Positions 35,216-44,204 of a stretch of DNA of 64,000 nt are shown here, piece after piece (the first letter of the stretch is position 1; each line of letters opens with the position of its first letter). The stretch is from Geobacter sp. (lineage in GTDB: Bacteria > Desulfobacterota > Desulfuromonadia > Geobacterales > Geobacteraceae). The stretch lies in NCBI GenBank assembly GCA_003574885.1, contig PJFC01000005.1, positions 124,001 through 188,000 of the forward strand. Reading direction: 5' to 3'. The notes beneath the pieces were generated by a model. It made no database searches. It saw only the letters and a list, made by a program, of their open reading frames with translations, and was not told where the DNA came from. The position numbers and the translations under genes were made by a program.

Positions 35216-36604
35216 ATGATGAACGATTCGCCGGCTGCCGGTAACCACCATAACCACCTTCTGACCGACCCCGTACCCCGTCTGCTGCTCCGGCTGTCGG
35301 TGCCGGTCGGGATCGGCTTCTTCTTCAACACCATGTTCAACGTGGTGGATACCTTCTACGGCGGCCTCGTCTCAACCCAGGCGCTGGCGGTCATGTCCCT
35401 CGCCTTCCCCACCTTCTTTGTCGTCATCGCCGTGGGGGCAGGCATCTCCACCGGCGCCACCGCCCTCATAGGCCATGCCCTGGGCGGGGGGGCGCAGGTG
35501 GATGCGTGCCGCTTCAGCGTGCAGTCCATCTCCTTCGGGCTCCTCCATGGTCTCCTCCTCTCCCTTGCAGGACCGTTGCTGACGCCTTTCCTGTTCCACT
35601 GGCTCGGAGCGGAGGGTAACGATCTCTCCCAGGCACTTTCCTACATCAACGTGCTCCTCGCAGGGGCGGTCTTTTTCATCTTCAACCAGGTGCTCAACGC
35701 CAGCCTCAACGCCTCCGGCGATACGAAAAGCTTCCGCAACTTCCTCGTGACCGGCTTCTTCCTCAACCTCGTCTACGATCCCTGGTTCCTGTTCGGCGGC
35801 TTCGGCGTTCCCCCCCTGGGGCTTCCCGGCATCGCCTGGGCGACGGTGGCGGTGCAGCTCTGCGGCAATATCTACCTGCTGACCCGGGTTCGCCGTACCG
35901 GCCTCCTGTCAGGGTTCCAACCCTCCCATCTCCTCCCCCGGCGACAGACCTATATCGACCTGGCCCGGCAGGGGTTTCCCGCAAGTCTTAACATGCTGAC
36001 CGTGGCCATCGGAATATTCGTCATCACCTGGTTCCTGGGGCGGTTCGGCAAGGACGCCGTCGCCGCCTACGGCATCGCCGCCCGGCTTGAACAGATGGCG
36101 CTTCTGCCGGTCATGGGGCTGAACATCGCCACCCTGGCCCTGGTAGCCCAGAACAGCGGAGCCGGTCTGACGGGACGGGTGCGTGAGACCATCAAGGGGG
36201 CGCTGGTGTACGGGGTTTCCGCCATGGTGGGGATCGCCCTCCTGTTTTTCCTCTTTGCCGACCGGTTGGTGCAACTTTTTACCCATGATCCCCGGGTCAT
36301 TGCCGTCGGCACCAGCTACCTCCATGTGGCGGCGTTTGTCTTCTGCGCCTATGTTATTCTCTATATCAACGTCTTTGCCCTGCAGGGGCTCAAGCGCCCC
36401 CAGTTCGCCATCTGGATCGGCATCTACCGGCAGTTTCTGGTGCCGTTGCCGGTGTTCTACCTCTTCTCCCTTCATTTCGGCTGGGGGGTCAAGGGGATCT
36501 GGTGGGGGATTTTTCTCGTCACCTGGAGCGCAGCACTCATCTCCATCGTGTACATCAGGCGGGTAATGAAGGAGTTGCCGGAGGATAAGGGGAGGGGGGA
36601 CTAA
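35216..36604 (+). CDS. MATE-family efflux transporter
   Basis: 462 residues with twelve predicted membrane helices in two six-helix halves, starting after DPVPRLLLRLSVPVGIG. MATE proteins export drugs or metabolites using a sodium or proton gradient. VVDTFYGGLVS in the first half is a typical helix-2 motif. There is no ribosome site before the paired ATG codons (35216, 35219). The stop overlaps the convergent kinase gene by four bases. Confidence 0.92.
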   Translation: MMNDSPAAGNHHNHLLTDPVPRLLLRLSVPVGIGFFFNTMFNVVDTFYGGLVSTQALAVMSLAFPTFFVVIAVGAGISTGATALIGHALGGGAQVDACRFSVQSISFGLLHGLLLSLAGPLLTPFLFHWLGAEGNDLSQALSYINVLLAGAVFFIFNQVLNASLNASGDTKSFRNFLVTGFFLNLVYDPWFLFGGFGVPPLGLPGIAWATVAVQLCGNIYLLTRVRRTGLLSGFQPSHLLPRRQTYIDLARQGFPASLNMLTVAIGIFVITWFLGRFGKDAVAAYGIAARLEQMALLPVMGLNIATLALVAQNSGAGLTGRVRETIKGALVYGVSAMVGIALLFFLFADRLVQLFTHDPRVIAVGTSYLHVAAFVFCAYVILYINVFALQGLKRPQFAIWIGIYRQFLVPLPVFYLFSLHFGWGVKGIWWGIFLVTWSAALISIVYIRRVMKELPEDKGRGD

Positions 36605-39072
36605 ACATGCGCAACAGGCAATGAAACGAAAAAGGTGCTTCCCTTGCCGACCTCGCTTTCAACCCGCACGCTTCCACAGCAGGCAATCACAATCTCTTTT
36701 ACCAGCGCCAGTCCCAGTCCGATACCGCTGAAAGTCCGGCGGTCACCGCTTTCGACCTGGTAAAATCGGTCGAAAATCTTGTCCTTGACATCAGGAGCTA
36801 TACCGATCCCCTCGTCTCGGACCCAGAAGGTAACCATATCGTTCTCGTCCACCGTGGCTCCGAGGGTAATCTCACCCCCTTTGGGGGAATATTTTATTGC
36901 GTTAGAGAGAAGGTTATTCAACAACTCGTTCATGTGCCTTTCACTGATGAGGACAGGGGGTAAATAGTGGGGTATATCAGTGGTTATTCTGTGGTTTGCT
37001 GTCCTTGCGGCGAAGATCACGGCTGCTTCCTCCAGTAGAGGAGTGAGGGACAGCGGGGCGGTATTTTCAAGAGAAGTACTGGCTTTGAGGCGCTGCAGGT
37101 TGAGAAAGTTTTCGAGCAAATCATTGAGGCGTTTACTCTCTTTCTGAATGACATTGAGGAACTCGTGCGCATTAACTTTATCCACTCCACACTCCAGGAG
37201 GAGTTCCGTATAACCACAAATTGCGGTCAATGGCGTTCTCATTTCATGACTGACTGCTGAAATTAAATCATCCTGCATTTGCATTATGTTTTTAAGGTCG
37301 GTTACATCACTGGCGACGGTGATAAGGACATGTCTTCCGTCGATCCAGTCCATCTGCGTTTCCACGCATTTGTACCATCTACCGTTCGAGCTGTTTTTGT
37401 ATACATAGCTGTGCTGCAGATTTGCCTGACCTTCCGGGAGGTGTAGTTCCTCATCGGTTAATGCGCAGGGGTGGAGAGAGCCACAACGCAATATTTCATG
37501 GCACGGTTTCCCCTGCCATTCGGTACCGAAGATCGAAGCACCGTATTTGTTCAGGTAAAGCAGTTCGTGGCTCACCGGATCGACAACATGAGCAATGACG
37601 CCCATCCCGTCAAATATTGCCGAAATTTGTTTGAACTGTTCTTGCAATGCCACTTCTGCCCGCTTGTGTTCGGTAATGTCCCTGATAATACAGACAACCT
37701 GAGCAAGTTTCCCCTCTTCATCGTGGACCGGATCAACGGAAACGGCCATCCAGATGCCTTTTGCTTCGTTCCAGAGTTCTGCCTCCTCATGCTCCTTTGA
37801 GGCGAGCATCTTGGGTAAGGGAGAGCCGGGGGGAGGCTCGCTCGTTCCATAGACCAGTTCGTAGTAGTTCCTGCCGATGATGTCTCTAGCCGGTAGTCCC
37901 AGAAATTGGGTCGTTGCCTGGTTTACCCGCTCAACCCTGTAATCCCTGCCGAACAACAGATAGATGTCATGTGCCGCATCAAATGTCGTTTGCCACTGTT
38001 CAGCTGCATTTTTCAACTTCAGTTCATACTGCTGATGCTGCTCTGCCATTGTATTGAAATAACCCGCAATATCGGCCAATTCGTCATCGCCCCGGAGTTC
38101 CAGGCGATAGTCGAGTTGACTGTTGCCGACGGCTTTGATTCCCTTCACAATCTGATATATGTTGCCGGTAATTCGACGGCTGGTTAAAAAGGATATGCTC
38201 AGCCCCAGTATGGCGGCAAAGAGGATAGCTGAGAGGTAACGGCCATTTACCTGTCGGGCATTCCGGTTCAATGCCGATGAGGGAACGCCGACGATGACGC
38301 GCCAGTCAGTTGCTGCGGGGGTGGTGACGTAATAGAGGCGCTCGATAGCATCGCCGGCGGTCATTTCCATGAAATTGTTACTGACTTTTCTGGCTGCCTT
38401 TATCACTGGCATATCGCTACGGTTTGTGCCGACGTGCTCCTTGTGCAGGGTGTCAACGAGAATATTGCCCGCACCGTCGACAACAATGACACTCGATCGA
38501 GGAGGGAGCTGCCAGTCTTTGACGATCTTGTTTCTGATGCTGTCGAGATTCAGAGGGAAGCCGATGACTCCCTTCTGGGAGGCATCATCTCCGTAGACCG
38601 GTCCGGCGATCATTATTGCTGGGGCCTTGAATAGTTTTGAGGTATGGAGGTTGCCGACGATACGTTTACCGCGGCTGGAACGCTGGAACCACTCCTTGTC
38701 CAGGTAATTGAGCTGGTGGATGTTGGCTGAGGAAATAGCGCTTCCCGCATTGAATCCGTCCATACGAGCGGCGAGAATGTTCAGATGCAGTGGATAAGAT
38801 GGGAGCAGTTTGGCGAAGAGTCGGTCGCATGCTGCAGGATCCATGTTTTTCACTGCAGGATGAGTGGCAAGGGTTTCGATTATATCGAACGATTTGTCGA
38901 AAATATCTTCAAAGACCCTGGAAATATCTGTGGCGATAAGACGGATATGCAATGAGGATTCATGGCGGGTTGCCTGCACCATCATGTAATAGCTGTAGCT
39001 GGAAACGGCAAGCAGCGGTAACATGATGATCAGGGTAATGGAGATGAGTTTCTGGCGAATAGTCATCTTCAT
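36601..39072 (-). CDS. Membrane sensor histidine kinase with Cache, HAMP and two PAS domains
   Basis: 823 residues. Membrane helix at about 9-30, a periplasmic double-Cache sensor (about 35-270), a second helix near 280-300 and HAMP at 300-350. PAS domains are at about 365-485 and 490-605. HisKA follows with the phospho-accepting His609 in SHEMRTPL, then HATPase with NLLSNAIKYSP, DEGIGI and GIGLGLALV. No response regulator gene is adjacent, so it is an orphan kinase in this window. The periplasmic ligand is unknown. Confidence 0.93.
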   Translation of the reverse strand: MKMTIRQKLISITLIIMLPLLAVSSYSYYMMVQATRHESSLHIRLIATDISRVFEDIFDKSFDIIETLATHPAVKNMDPAACDRLFAKLLPSYPLHLNILAARMDGFNAGSAISSANIHQLNYLDKEWFQRSSRGKRIVGNLHTSKLFKAPAIMIAGPVYGDDASQKGVIGFPLNLDSIRNKIVKDWQLPPRSSVIVVDGAGNILVDTLHKEHVGTNRSDMPVIKAARKVSNNFMEMTAGDAIERLYYVTTPAATDWRVIVGVPSSALNRNARQVNGRYLSAILFAAILGLSISFLTSRRITGNIYQIVKGIKAVGNSQLDYRLELRGDDELADIAGYFNTMAEQHQQYELKLKNAAEQWQTTFDAAHDIYLLFGRDYRVERVNQATTQFLGLPARDIIGRNYYELVYGTSEPPPGSPLPKMLASKEHEEAELWNEAKGIWMAVSVDPVHDEEGKLAQVVCIIRDITEHKRAEVALQEQFKQISAIFDGMGVIAHVVDPVSHELLYLNKYGASIFGTEWQGKPCHEILRCGSLHPCALTDEELHLPEGQANLQHSYVYKNSSNGRWYKCVETQMDWIDGRHVLITVASDVTDLKNIMQMQDDLISAVSHEMRTPLTAICGYTELLLECGVDKVNAHEFLNVIQKESKRLNDLLENFLNLQRLKASTSLENTAPLSLTPLLEEAAVIFAARTANHRITTDIPHYLPPVLISERHMNELLNNLLSNAIKYSPKGGEITLGATVDENDMVTFWVRDEGIGIAPDVKDKIFDRFYQVESGDRRTFSGIGLGLALVKEIVIACCGSVRVESEVGKGSTFFVSLPVAHV

Positions 39073-39384
39073 GGGTCAACACACCAATGGTTGGATGGTA
39101 AGCGTAGCACATTCCATTCTGAAAATTGCCCTATGATAGATGATACTGCTCACGGGAAATGGTGCTGCTGCGGTTGCAGTCGGCAACAATCCAAGTGGTG
39201 TCACAATGTGAGATGAGTTCACTATTGCAAAGCATAGCATTTTTGGGCTGTTGTACAACACTTTGTGATGATGGCTCGTTGCGCCAAGGGGTATGTCCTG
39301 TAAAATTTAGGGCATGTTCGCTCAATGCCGGAGCGATTGCGACCTTGATTGCACGTTAAGTACGGCCGGGGGAGTAGAGTTACT
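39073..39384. other. Divergent spacer between the kinase and DUF3108 genes
   Basis: About 310 bp without a gene. The only symmetrical site I see is TCACAATGTGA (39201-39211), a short palindrome that might bind a regulator. Confidence 0.4.
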
Positions 39385-40155
39385 ATGCATTTACCTGCCT
39401 GTAAAAGGCGAATAATGGCTGTGCTCGTCTGGATGAGCTTTGAAGCCCTCCTTGCCCATTCCTCTGGTACCTTCGCCCAGACCGTGCCGGAGAAGCTCGT
39501 CTACGAACTGAGCTGGACCGGCATTCCGGTCGGGACGGCCACCCAGGAGATCACGGAGAGAGGAAATGTCCGGCGGATCCTTTCCACTGCCCGTTCCAAC
39601 GACTGGCTTTCCGTCTTCTTCCCGGTGGACGACCTGATCGAAAGCATCCTGGTCAAGGGAGGCGCACCTTTCCCAGGACTTACCCGTTACTATCGGATGC
39701 AGATACGAGAGGGGAGGCATAATCGGGACCGGGAGATAACCTTTGACCAGGCAAAAGGGGTTGCCGTCTACCATGACCGCCGTTCGAACGAACTCCGGGA
39801 GATACCCATACCGTCTCCCACATTCGACATATACGGGAGCTTTTATTTCACCCGTCATCTGCCGCTGGAAGTGGGAAAGTCCTACGTGGTGGCGGTGCTT
39901 GACGGCAAGGATGTGGAACGGGTTGAGGTGCGGGTGCTCCGGAGGGAAAAGCTGAAGACCGTTCTGGGAGAACTGAACACCATCGTCATCCGCCCCATGG
40001 TCAAATCGGAGGGGGTTTTCGAAGGGAAAGGGTCGGTGCATATCTGGCTGACCGACGACAAGCGACGCATCCCGGTCCGGGCTCAGACCAAGGTCACCGT
40101 GGGAAGCGTCACCGCCAACCTCATCGGGGGGAGTTACGGTCCTGCCTCACATTGA
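39385..40155 (+). CDS. Exported DUF3108-domain protein
   Basis: 256 residues. A signal peptide (about residues 1-32, ending TFAQ) is followed by a single DUF3108 domain spanning the rest. Hallmarks are EKLVYELSWTGIPVGTA at its start and IWLTDDKRRIPVRAQTKV near its end. Function unknown; members are periplasmic. GGGGGAG lies ten bases before this ATG. Confidence 0.85.
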   Translation: MHLPACKRRIMAVLVWMSFEALLAHSSGTFAQTVPEKLVYELSWTGIPVGTATQEITERGNVRRILSTARSNDWLSVFFPVDDLIESILVKGGAPFPGLTRYYRMQIREGRHNRDREITFDQAKGVAVYHDRRSNELREIPIPSPTFDIYGSFYFTRHLPLEVGKSYVVAVLDGKDVERVEVRVLRREKLKTVLGELNTIVIRPMVKSEGVFEGKGSVHIWLTDDKRRIPVRAQTKVTVGSVTANLIGGSYGPASH

Positions 40156-40169
40156 ATGGCCTTTACCGG

Positions 40170-41021
40170 TCAGTCCGTCAGGTAGTAGTCGGCGTCGCTG
40201 TCGTCCAGGCTCTTCCGTGCGCCGGTGGTGAGCCGCGGGATGACGACCTTGATGGGGAGCGGTGCCAGCTGCTGGAGCTCATAGGGAATGCCGCGCTTCA
40301 TGGCATGCCCTACTCCCGTGAGGACCACCACGAGCCGTTGCGGTTCCCTCTGGTGGTAAGAGAGGAGGTACCAGGCCATGGTCTGGTTCCGCAGTTGCTG
40401 GGCTTCGCAGAAGTGCATGAAGTGCTGTGTGCCGTTGCTACCATGATTTTCAAAGGCGCGGCGGATGAATTCCATATAGGGGGCGTCGATCCGGCAGCTT
40501 ACCACGTTGGGTAGCTGTTGTCGGGCAGCAGGAGGAAGGGATGCAAAACCGTGGCGGGAAACCATCCGGGCGATCTCCAGCGGCACGTCGAGGGCGATCA
40601 GGGGGATGCGGTTGTCCCGTGCGTAAAGGAAAATGTCGCCGTACATGGCCCAGGGAACGGTCCAGCTCTGTTGGTAGCCCCTGACGAACTCGGCGAAGGG
40701 GATTTCCCCCGCACTCCATTTGTCCAGGAGAGGCTGATAATTGTAGCTGAACATCTCAACACCGATGGCAATCGGTATTCCACTCTTGTTCAGGGCCTTG
40801 ATCACGTCAAGCTGGAGGTCGTGATGCTCCCGTTTGTCGTGAACTTCGCCGATGAATACCGCCCCGGCACCCTTAAGGTCTCCGACCATGGCGTCAAAAT
40901 CAACGATCTTGCCGTCTCTGACCCGTTCGAAACGGCTTGCGCAGTCTCCATTTCCGGAAAAAAGCAGGAGCAGGAGCAGACTGGCCAGGAGTCTGAAGAA
41001 TTTCGTGGGGAAGGGCTTCAT
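40170..41021 (-). CDS. ChaN-like exported haem/iron-associated protein
   Basis: 283 residues with a signal peptide (LLASLLLLLLFSG). The ChaN family (DUF399) holds haem-iron regulated proteins. GAVFIGEVHDKREHHDLQ and IAIGVEMFSYNYQPLLDKW mark the family. A canonical lipobox is absent (NGDC), so it may be periplasmic rather than lipid-anchored. The start overlaps the upstream radical SAM gene's stop by four bases (ATGA), so the two are translated together. Confidence 0.85.
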   Translation of the reverse strand: MKPFPTKFFRLLASLLLLLLFSGNGDCASRFERVRDGKIVDFDAMVGDLKGAGAVFIGEVHDKREHHDLQLDVIKALNKSGIPIAIGVEMFSYNYQPLLDKWSAGEIPFAEFVRGYQQSWTVPWAMYGDIFLYARDNRIPLIALDVPLEIARMVSRHGFASLPPAARQQLPNVVSCRIDAPYMEFIRRAFENHGSNGTQHFMHFCEAQQLRNQTMAWYLLSYHQREPQRLVVVLTGVGHAMKRGIPYELQQLAPLPIKVVIPRLTTGARKSLDDSDADYYLTD

Positions 41022-42799
41022 GTGTCTTCCGCCATCCCGGGCTGGCCAATTTTGGCGATCTCCACCGACAGTCCCTTGCCGGGGGCGGAAAGGTAGACGA
41101 ACAGGAGTTCGATCTCCCCTTCCTGCCAGGGTGCCATGCGGTAATCCCGGGCAAACCGACGGCTGATCCACCGTACCCTGCCTCCCACGTCGTCCCCCCC
41201 CTGCCGGGCCAGTTCCAGCGCCTGTTCCTTCATGTTCGGACCCTTTCCACCTTCATCTTCCTTCAGGAAAAACGCCAGTTCCCGTCCCCCAGGGTAGTCG
41301 GTCAGGCAGAGGTCGTAGCAGAGGGCATCCCGGATACCTTCCCTCGCTTCCAGCGGCGCAAGCTCGTTAGCGCAGCGCCAGAACGCAGCGAAGAGGTCGT
41401 GCTGGGACAGGGTGAGGGGGATTTCCGTTGTCTCCCAATACTCGGCCATTGCGGCGAATATCCGGGCAGATGGGGTGGTTTTCTCCCAGGCGGCAAGAGC
41501 GGTGGCGAACCGGCCGCTGTTGTACACGAGATCCAGGAGCCGGGCGATGGTCTCGATGCGGCATATATCGCCGTAGCTGAGCCAGGGGGTGGTGAGTATC
41601 TTGTAGGGTGGGGTGGCGGAGAAGCGGTACCCTTCCTCCCGGGCGATGGCCCGCATGGGTGACCCCTTGAGCACCTTGAGCGGCTCCACTTGTATGTGAC
41701 AATCCGTCTTTTTCCGCCTGCCGGCGTTGGCAGAGAGGAGGTCGAAGACCTGCTGCAGCGAACAGAGGAAACCGTCGAAATCTTCATGGGGTAGTCCCGC
41801 CACCAAGTCCAGATGGACCGTCACGGCTGTTTCGTTCACGAGCCGCCGGACGTTGGCGAAGAGCCGCTCCAGGTCCGAATTCCGGCCAACCCGGTCGAGG
41901 GTTTCCTTCCCCTCGGCCTGCACGCCGATCTCGAACCGGAACATGCCGGGTGGAACCCGCTTCAGTAGTTCGATGTTGGCGCCGGTCAGGATGTCGGCGG
42001 CAATTTCGAAGTGGAACGCGCTTCCCTGGTTGCGGGACAGGATGAACTCCCATATCCGGTTGGCCCGTGGGGCGTCGTAGTTGAAGGTCCGGTCCACCAG
42101 CTTGACGGTCCTGACCCCTGCCGCCATGAGGATATTCAGGTCGGCCTCGATGCGGGAAGGTGGGTAGCTTCGCACCCCCTTCTCCAGGGAGGACATGCAG
42201 AATGCGCAAGAGAAGGGGCATCCGCGGGAGGTCTCGTAGTAGACCAGCGGCTTGGCCAGATCCACCAGGCCCGCGGTGAAGGGGGAGGGGAGGGTGTCCA
42301 GGTCGGCCACCGCCTCCCGTTCCGGATTGGCGACGACATCCTCGTCAGTTCGGAAGGTGATTCCCTCAACTACGGACAGTCCGGCTGCCGCATCCTCCCA
42401 GGAAGCTGTGCCGGCCAGGGCTAGCAAGGCATCGTGGAAGGAGGTTTCCCCTTCTCCCCGGATGACCATGTCCACCGCCGGGTTGCGCTCCATCAGCTCG
42501 AACACCCCGTGGGATGCTTCCGGCCCACCCAGAACAATAACGGTGCCGGGGCGGAGCTGTTTCAGGTCGGCCCCGAGTTTCAGGGTTGCCTCGATGTTCC
42601 AGATATAGCAGGAGAAGGCGATAAGGTCGGCCTCTTCAACCACCAGTCGGCGCAATACCCCGTCGGCCGGCTCGTTCACTGTGAATTCACGGATGACGAA
42701 TTCCGTATCCGGCAAATCGGCACAGGCGGCGGCGAGGGAAGGAAGCGCCAGGGAAGCATGGACGTACTTGGCGTGGAGGGTGGTGAGGAGGACTTTCAT
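41018..42799 (-). CDS. B12-binding radical SAM protein with DUF4080
   Basis: 593 residues. A cobalamin-binding Rossmann domain (residues 1-140; LGGPEASHG near 90) is followed by a radical SAM domain with CPFSCAFC near residue 200. A DUF4080 tail makes up the last 190 residues. The reaction is unknown; the class includes methyltransferases and ring-forming enzymes. ATG 42799 begins the conserved MKVLLTTLHAKY. No ribosome site precedes it, and a TACAAT box ends about ten bases upstream, so the mRNA leader may be very short. Confidence 0.88.
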   Translation of the reverse strand: MKVLLTTLHAKYVHASLALPSLAAACADLPDTEFVIREFTVNEPADGVLRRLVVEEADLIAFSCYIWNIEATLKLGADLKQLRPGTVIVLGGPEASHGVFELMERNPAVDMVIRGEGETSFHDALLALAGTASWEDAAAGLSVVEGITFRTDEDVVANPEREAVADLDTLPSPFTAGLVDLAKPLVYYETSRGCPFSCAFCMSSLEKGVRSYPPSRIEADLNILMAAGVRTVKLVDRTFNYDAPRANRIWEFILSRNQGSAFHFEIAADILTGANIELLKRVPPGMFRFEIGVQAEGKETLDRVGRNSDLERLFANVRRLVNETAVTVHLDLVAGLPHEDFDGFLCSLQQVFDLLSANAGRRKKTDCHIQVEPLKVLKGSPMRAIAREEGYRFSATPPYKILTTPWLSYGDICRIETIARLLDLVYNSGRFATALAAWEKTTPSARIFAAMAEYWETTEIPLTLSQHDLFAAFWRCANELAPLEAREGIRDALCYDLCLTDYPGGRELAFFLKEDEGGKGPNMKEQALELARQGGDDVGGRVRWISRRFARDYRMAPWQEGEIELLFVYLSAPGKGLSVEIAKIGQPGMAEDT

Positions 42800-42935
42800 A
42801 AGGGAAATTGTAGCGGATTGGGATGGTGAAAACCAGCGAAAGTTAATTGGGTGGACTGTTACGTGTACAAAAGGCATTAGGGGTAAAAACAGGGAGAATT
42901 TGGAAAGAGGATAGCGTTTGGTCAATCAATTAAAG

Positions 42936-42963
42936 TTGTCAATTATGGTATTTAGTTTAGACT
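42936..42963 (+). promoter_or_regulatory. Possible promoter upstream of the BON gene
   Basis: TTGTCA (42936-42941), 16-bp spacer, TAGACT (42958-42963). It now lies 245 bp from the gene, with the MITE-like copy B in between. Confidence 0.4.
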
Positions 42964-42965
42964 GC

Positions 42966-43142
42966 TAAATAGTTTCCATCCGGAAACGGTTCTTTTCCGC
43001 CCTGGCGGCGTCAATCATCGCGGCGTACCGACGTACGCCTCCGCGCAATCCCTCGTTTTCCTTGCCAGGACGAAAAACTCCTCGTTTCCGAATTGGAAAC
43101 CAATAGTGTCACATCCGGAGTTCCCGGATGGACACTAAATAG
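42966..43142. mobile_element. MITE-like element, copy B
   Basis: A 163-bp element (42973-43135) flanked by TAAATAG at 42966-42972 and 43136-43142 (an extra C precedes both). Ends and interior match copy A: TTTCCATCCGG at the left, the tip GGCGTAC/GTACGCC, and CATCCGG/CCGGATG at the right. No ORF. Confidence 0.75.
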
Positions 43143-43207
43143 CTTCAACAGTCCAATTGCAGAGAAAAGTTCACGGTACCTGAACCTTGCACTGAAGGAG
43201 TGACATC

Positions 43208-43528
43208 ATGGTTAAATCGAACTTCCTCCTGAAAACGATGGCTTGCATCTGTTTGATAATTGCATTGGCGGGATGTGAAACTACCCAGAGCAGAACTCAG
43301 GAAAGATCTAAAGTGCGTCTTGATGATGCTGTAGTAACCGCCAAAGTAAAGGAAGCCCTTTCAAAAGATCCAGCACTTCAAAAGTACACTATTGAGGTGC
43401 GAACAGTGGGCGGAGAAGTAGCTCTAAAAGGTCATGTCGGTTCTCTTCAGGATATCTTCAAGGCAGCAGAGATCGTTAACAAGATCGAAGGTGTTGATTC
43501 GCTGTATAACGGTCTTACGGATAAATAG
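43208..43528 (+). CDS. BON-domain lipoprotein
   Basis: 106 residues. Lipobox LAGC near residue 23, then one BON domain (about 40-105) with VVTAKVKEALSKDPAL, VRTVGGEVALKGHV and VDSLYNGL. BON proteins bind membranes or phospholipids in the envelope. AAGGAG precedes ATG. Single gene. Confidence 0.88.
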   Translation: MVKSNFLLKTMACICLIIALAGCETTQSRTQERSKVRLDDAVVTAKVKEALSKDPALQKYTIEVRTVGGEVALKGHVGSLQDIFKAAEIVNKIEGVDSLYNGLTDK

Positions 43529-43610
43529 GTTCCCCACTTCCAGCGTCTGCTACACGGTTTGAGTATTTTGCTGAATTCTGGGGGAATTCCGTCCGGCGTA
43601 TCCCCTCGAT

Positions 43611-44021
43611 TTACGGGGAAGGGGGCGGAGAAAGGCCCAGATCCCGCAGTGCCCGCTCAATGGCGGGGATGTCGTACCCGTCGACGATCCGCTTGCCGTC
43701 GTTGAAGACGACCATCGGCACGATGTCGCCATGGTAGCGTTCGCTCCATTCCTGGCGCGCTTTCTGGTCTTTGCGGATGTCCCTGCTGGTATACGGGATT
43801 CCTTTTCGGGTGAAATAACTTTCCACCTTGGCGCAGTATGGTCAGCCGCTGCCGACGTAGATGGTGATGGCCGGATAGCGGGAAGCGCCGGCGATGAGTT
43901 CGGACGACGGGGCGCAGGCAAGAAGAGAAAGTGTTATGACGAAGAGAGCGATTGCCATCACCAAGCTAGTTTTCCAGTGCGGTTGGGGGGTGGGTGCGCT
44001 CATGCTCGGGCAATTCTTCAT
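43611..44021 (-). CDS. Selenocysteine-containing glutaredoxin-like lipoprotein
   Basis: 136 residues when the in-frame TGA (43842-43844) is read as selenocysteine. Signal peptide with lipobox LLAC (Cys36), then a glutaredoxin fold beginning AITIYVGSG. The active site is Sec60-Pro-Tyr-Cys63, the glutaredoxin CPYC motif with Sec in place of the first Cys. It continues AKVESYFTRKGIPYTSRDI and VPMVVFNDGKRIVDGYD. GGGGAG eight bases before ATG 44021 fixes the start. Without recoding, the gene appears as two short frames ending and starting at the TGA. It is probably a periplasmic thiol-disulfide or selenol-dependent oxidoreductase. Selenoproteins, including glutaredoxin-like ones, are known in Geobacter. 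Confidence 0.85.
43809..43827 (-). promoter_or_regulatory. SECIS-like hairpin for the glutaredoxin UGA
   Basis: On the mRNA, GGUG(G)AAA pairs with UUUCACC around loop GUUA, with one bulged G. The loop G is 23 nt after the UGA. That fits the bacterial SECIS rule of a short hairpin with G/U in the loop about 16-37 nt downstream. Confidence 0.65.
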
Positions 44022-44204
44022 CGGGTTTACTCCCCTGCGTATTTCATCAATCGTACCACTCGATGATGAGACAAACAACCATCATTCATGCGTTCCCTCA
44101 TAACGTCACTCTTGTTTTGCCAATGCGCCGGGCGCTTGCCTGGCAGCCCCACGGTCAGGTCTCCGGCCTTGCCCGTCGCCGACCAATTGTGGTAAGGTGA
44201 CGGC

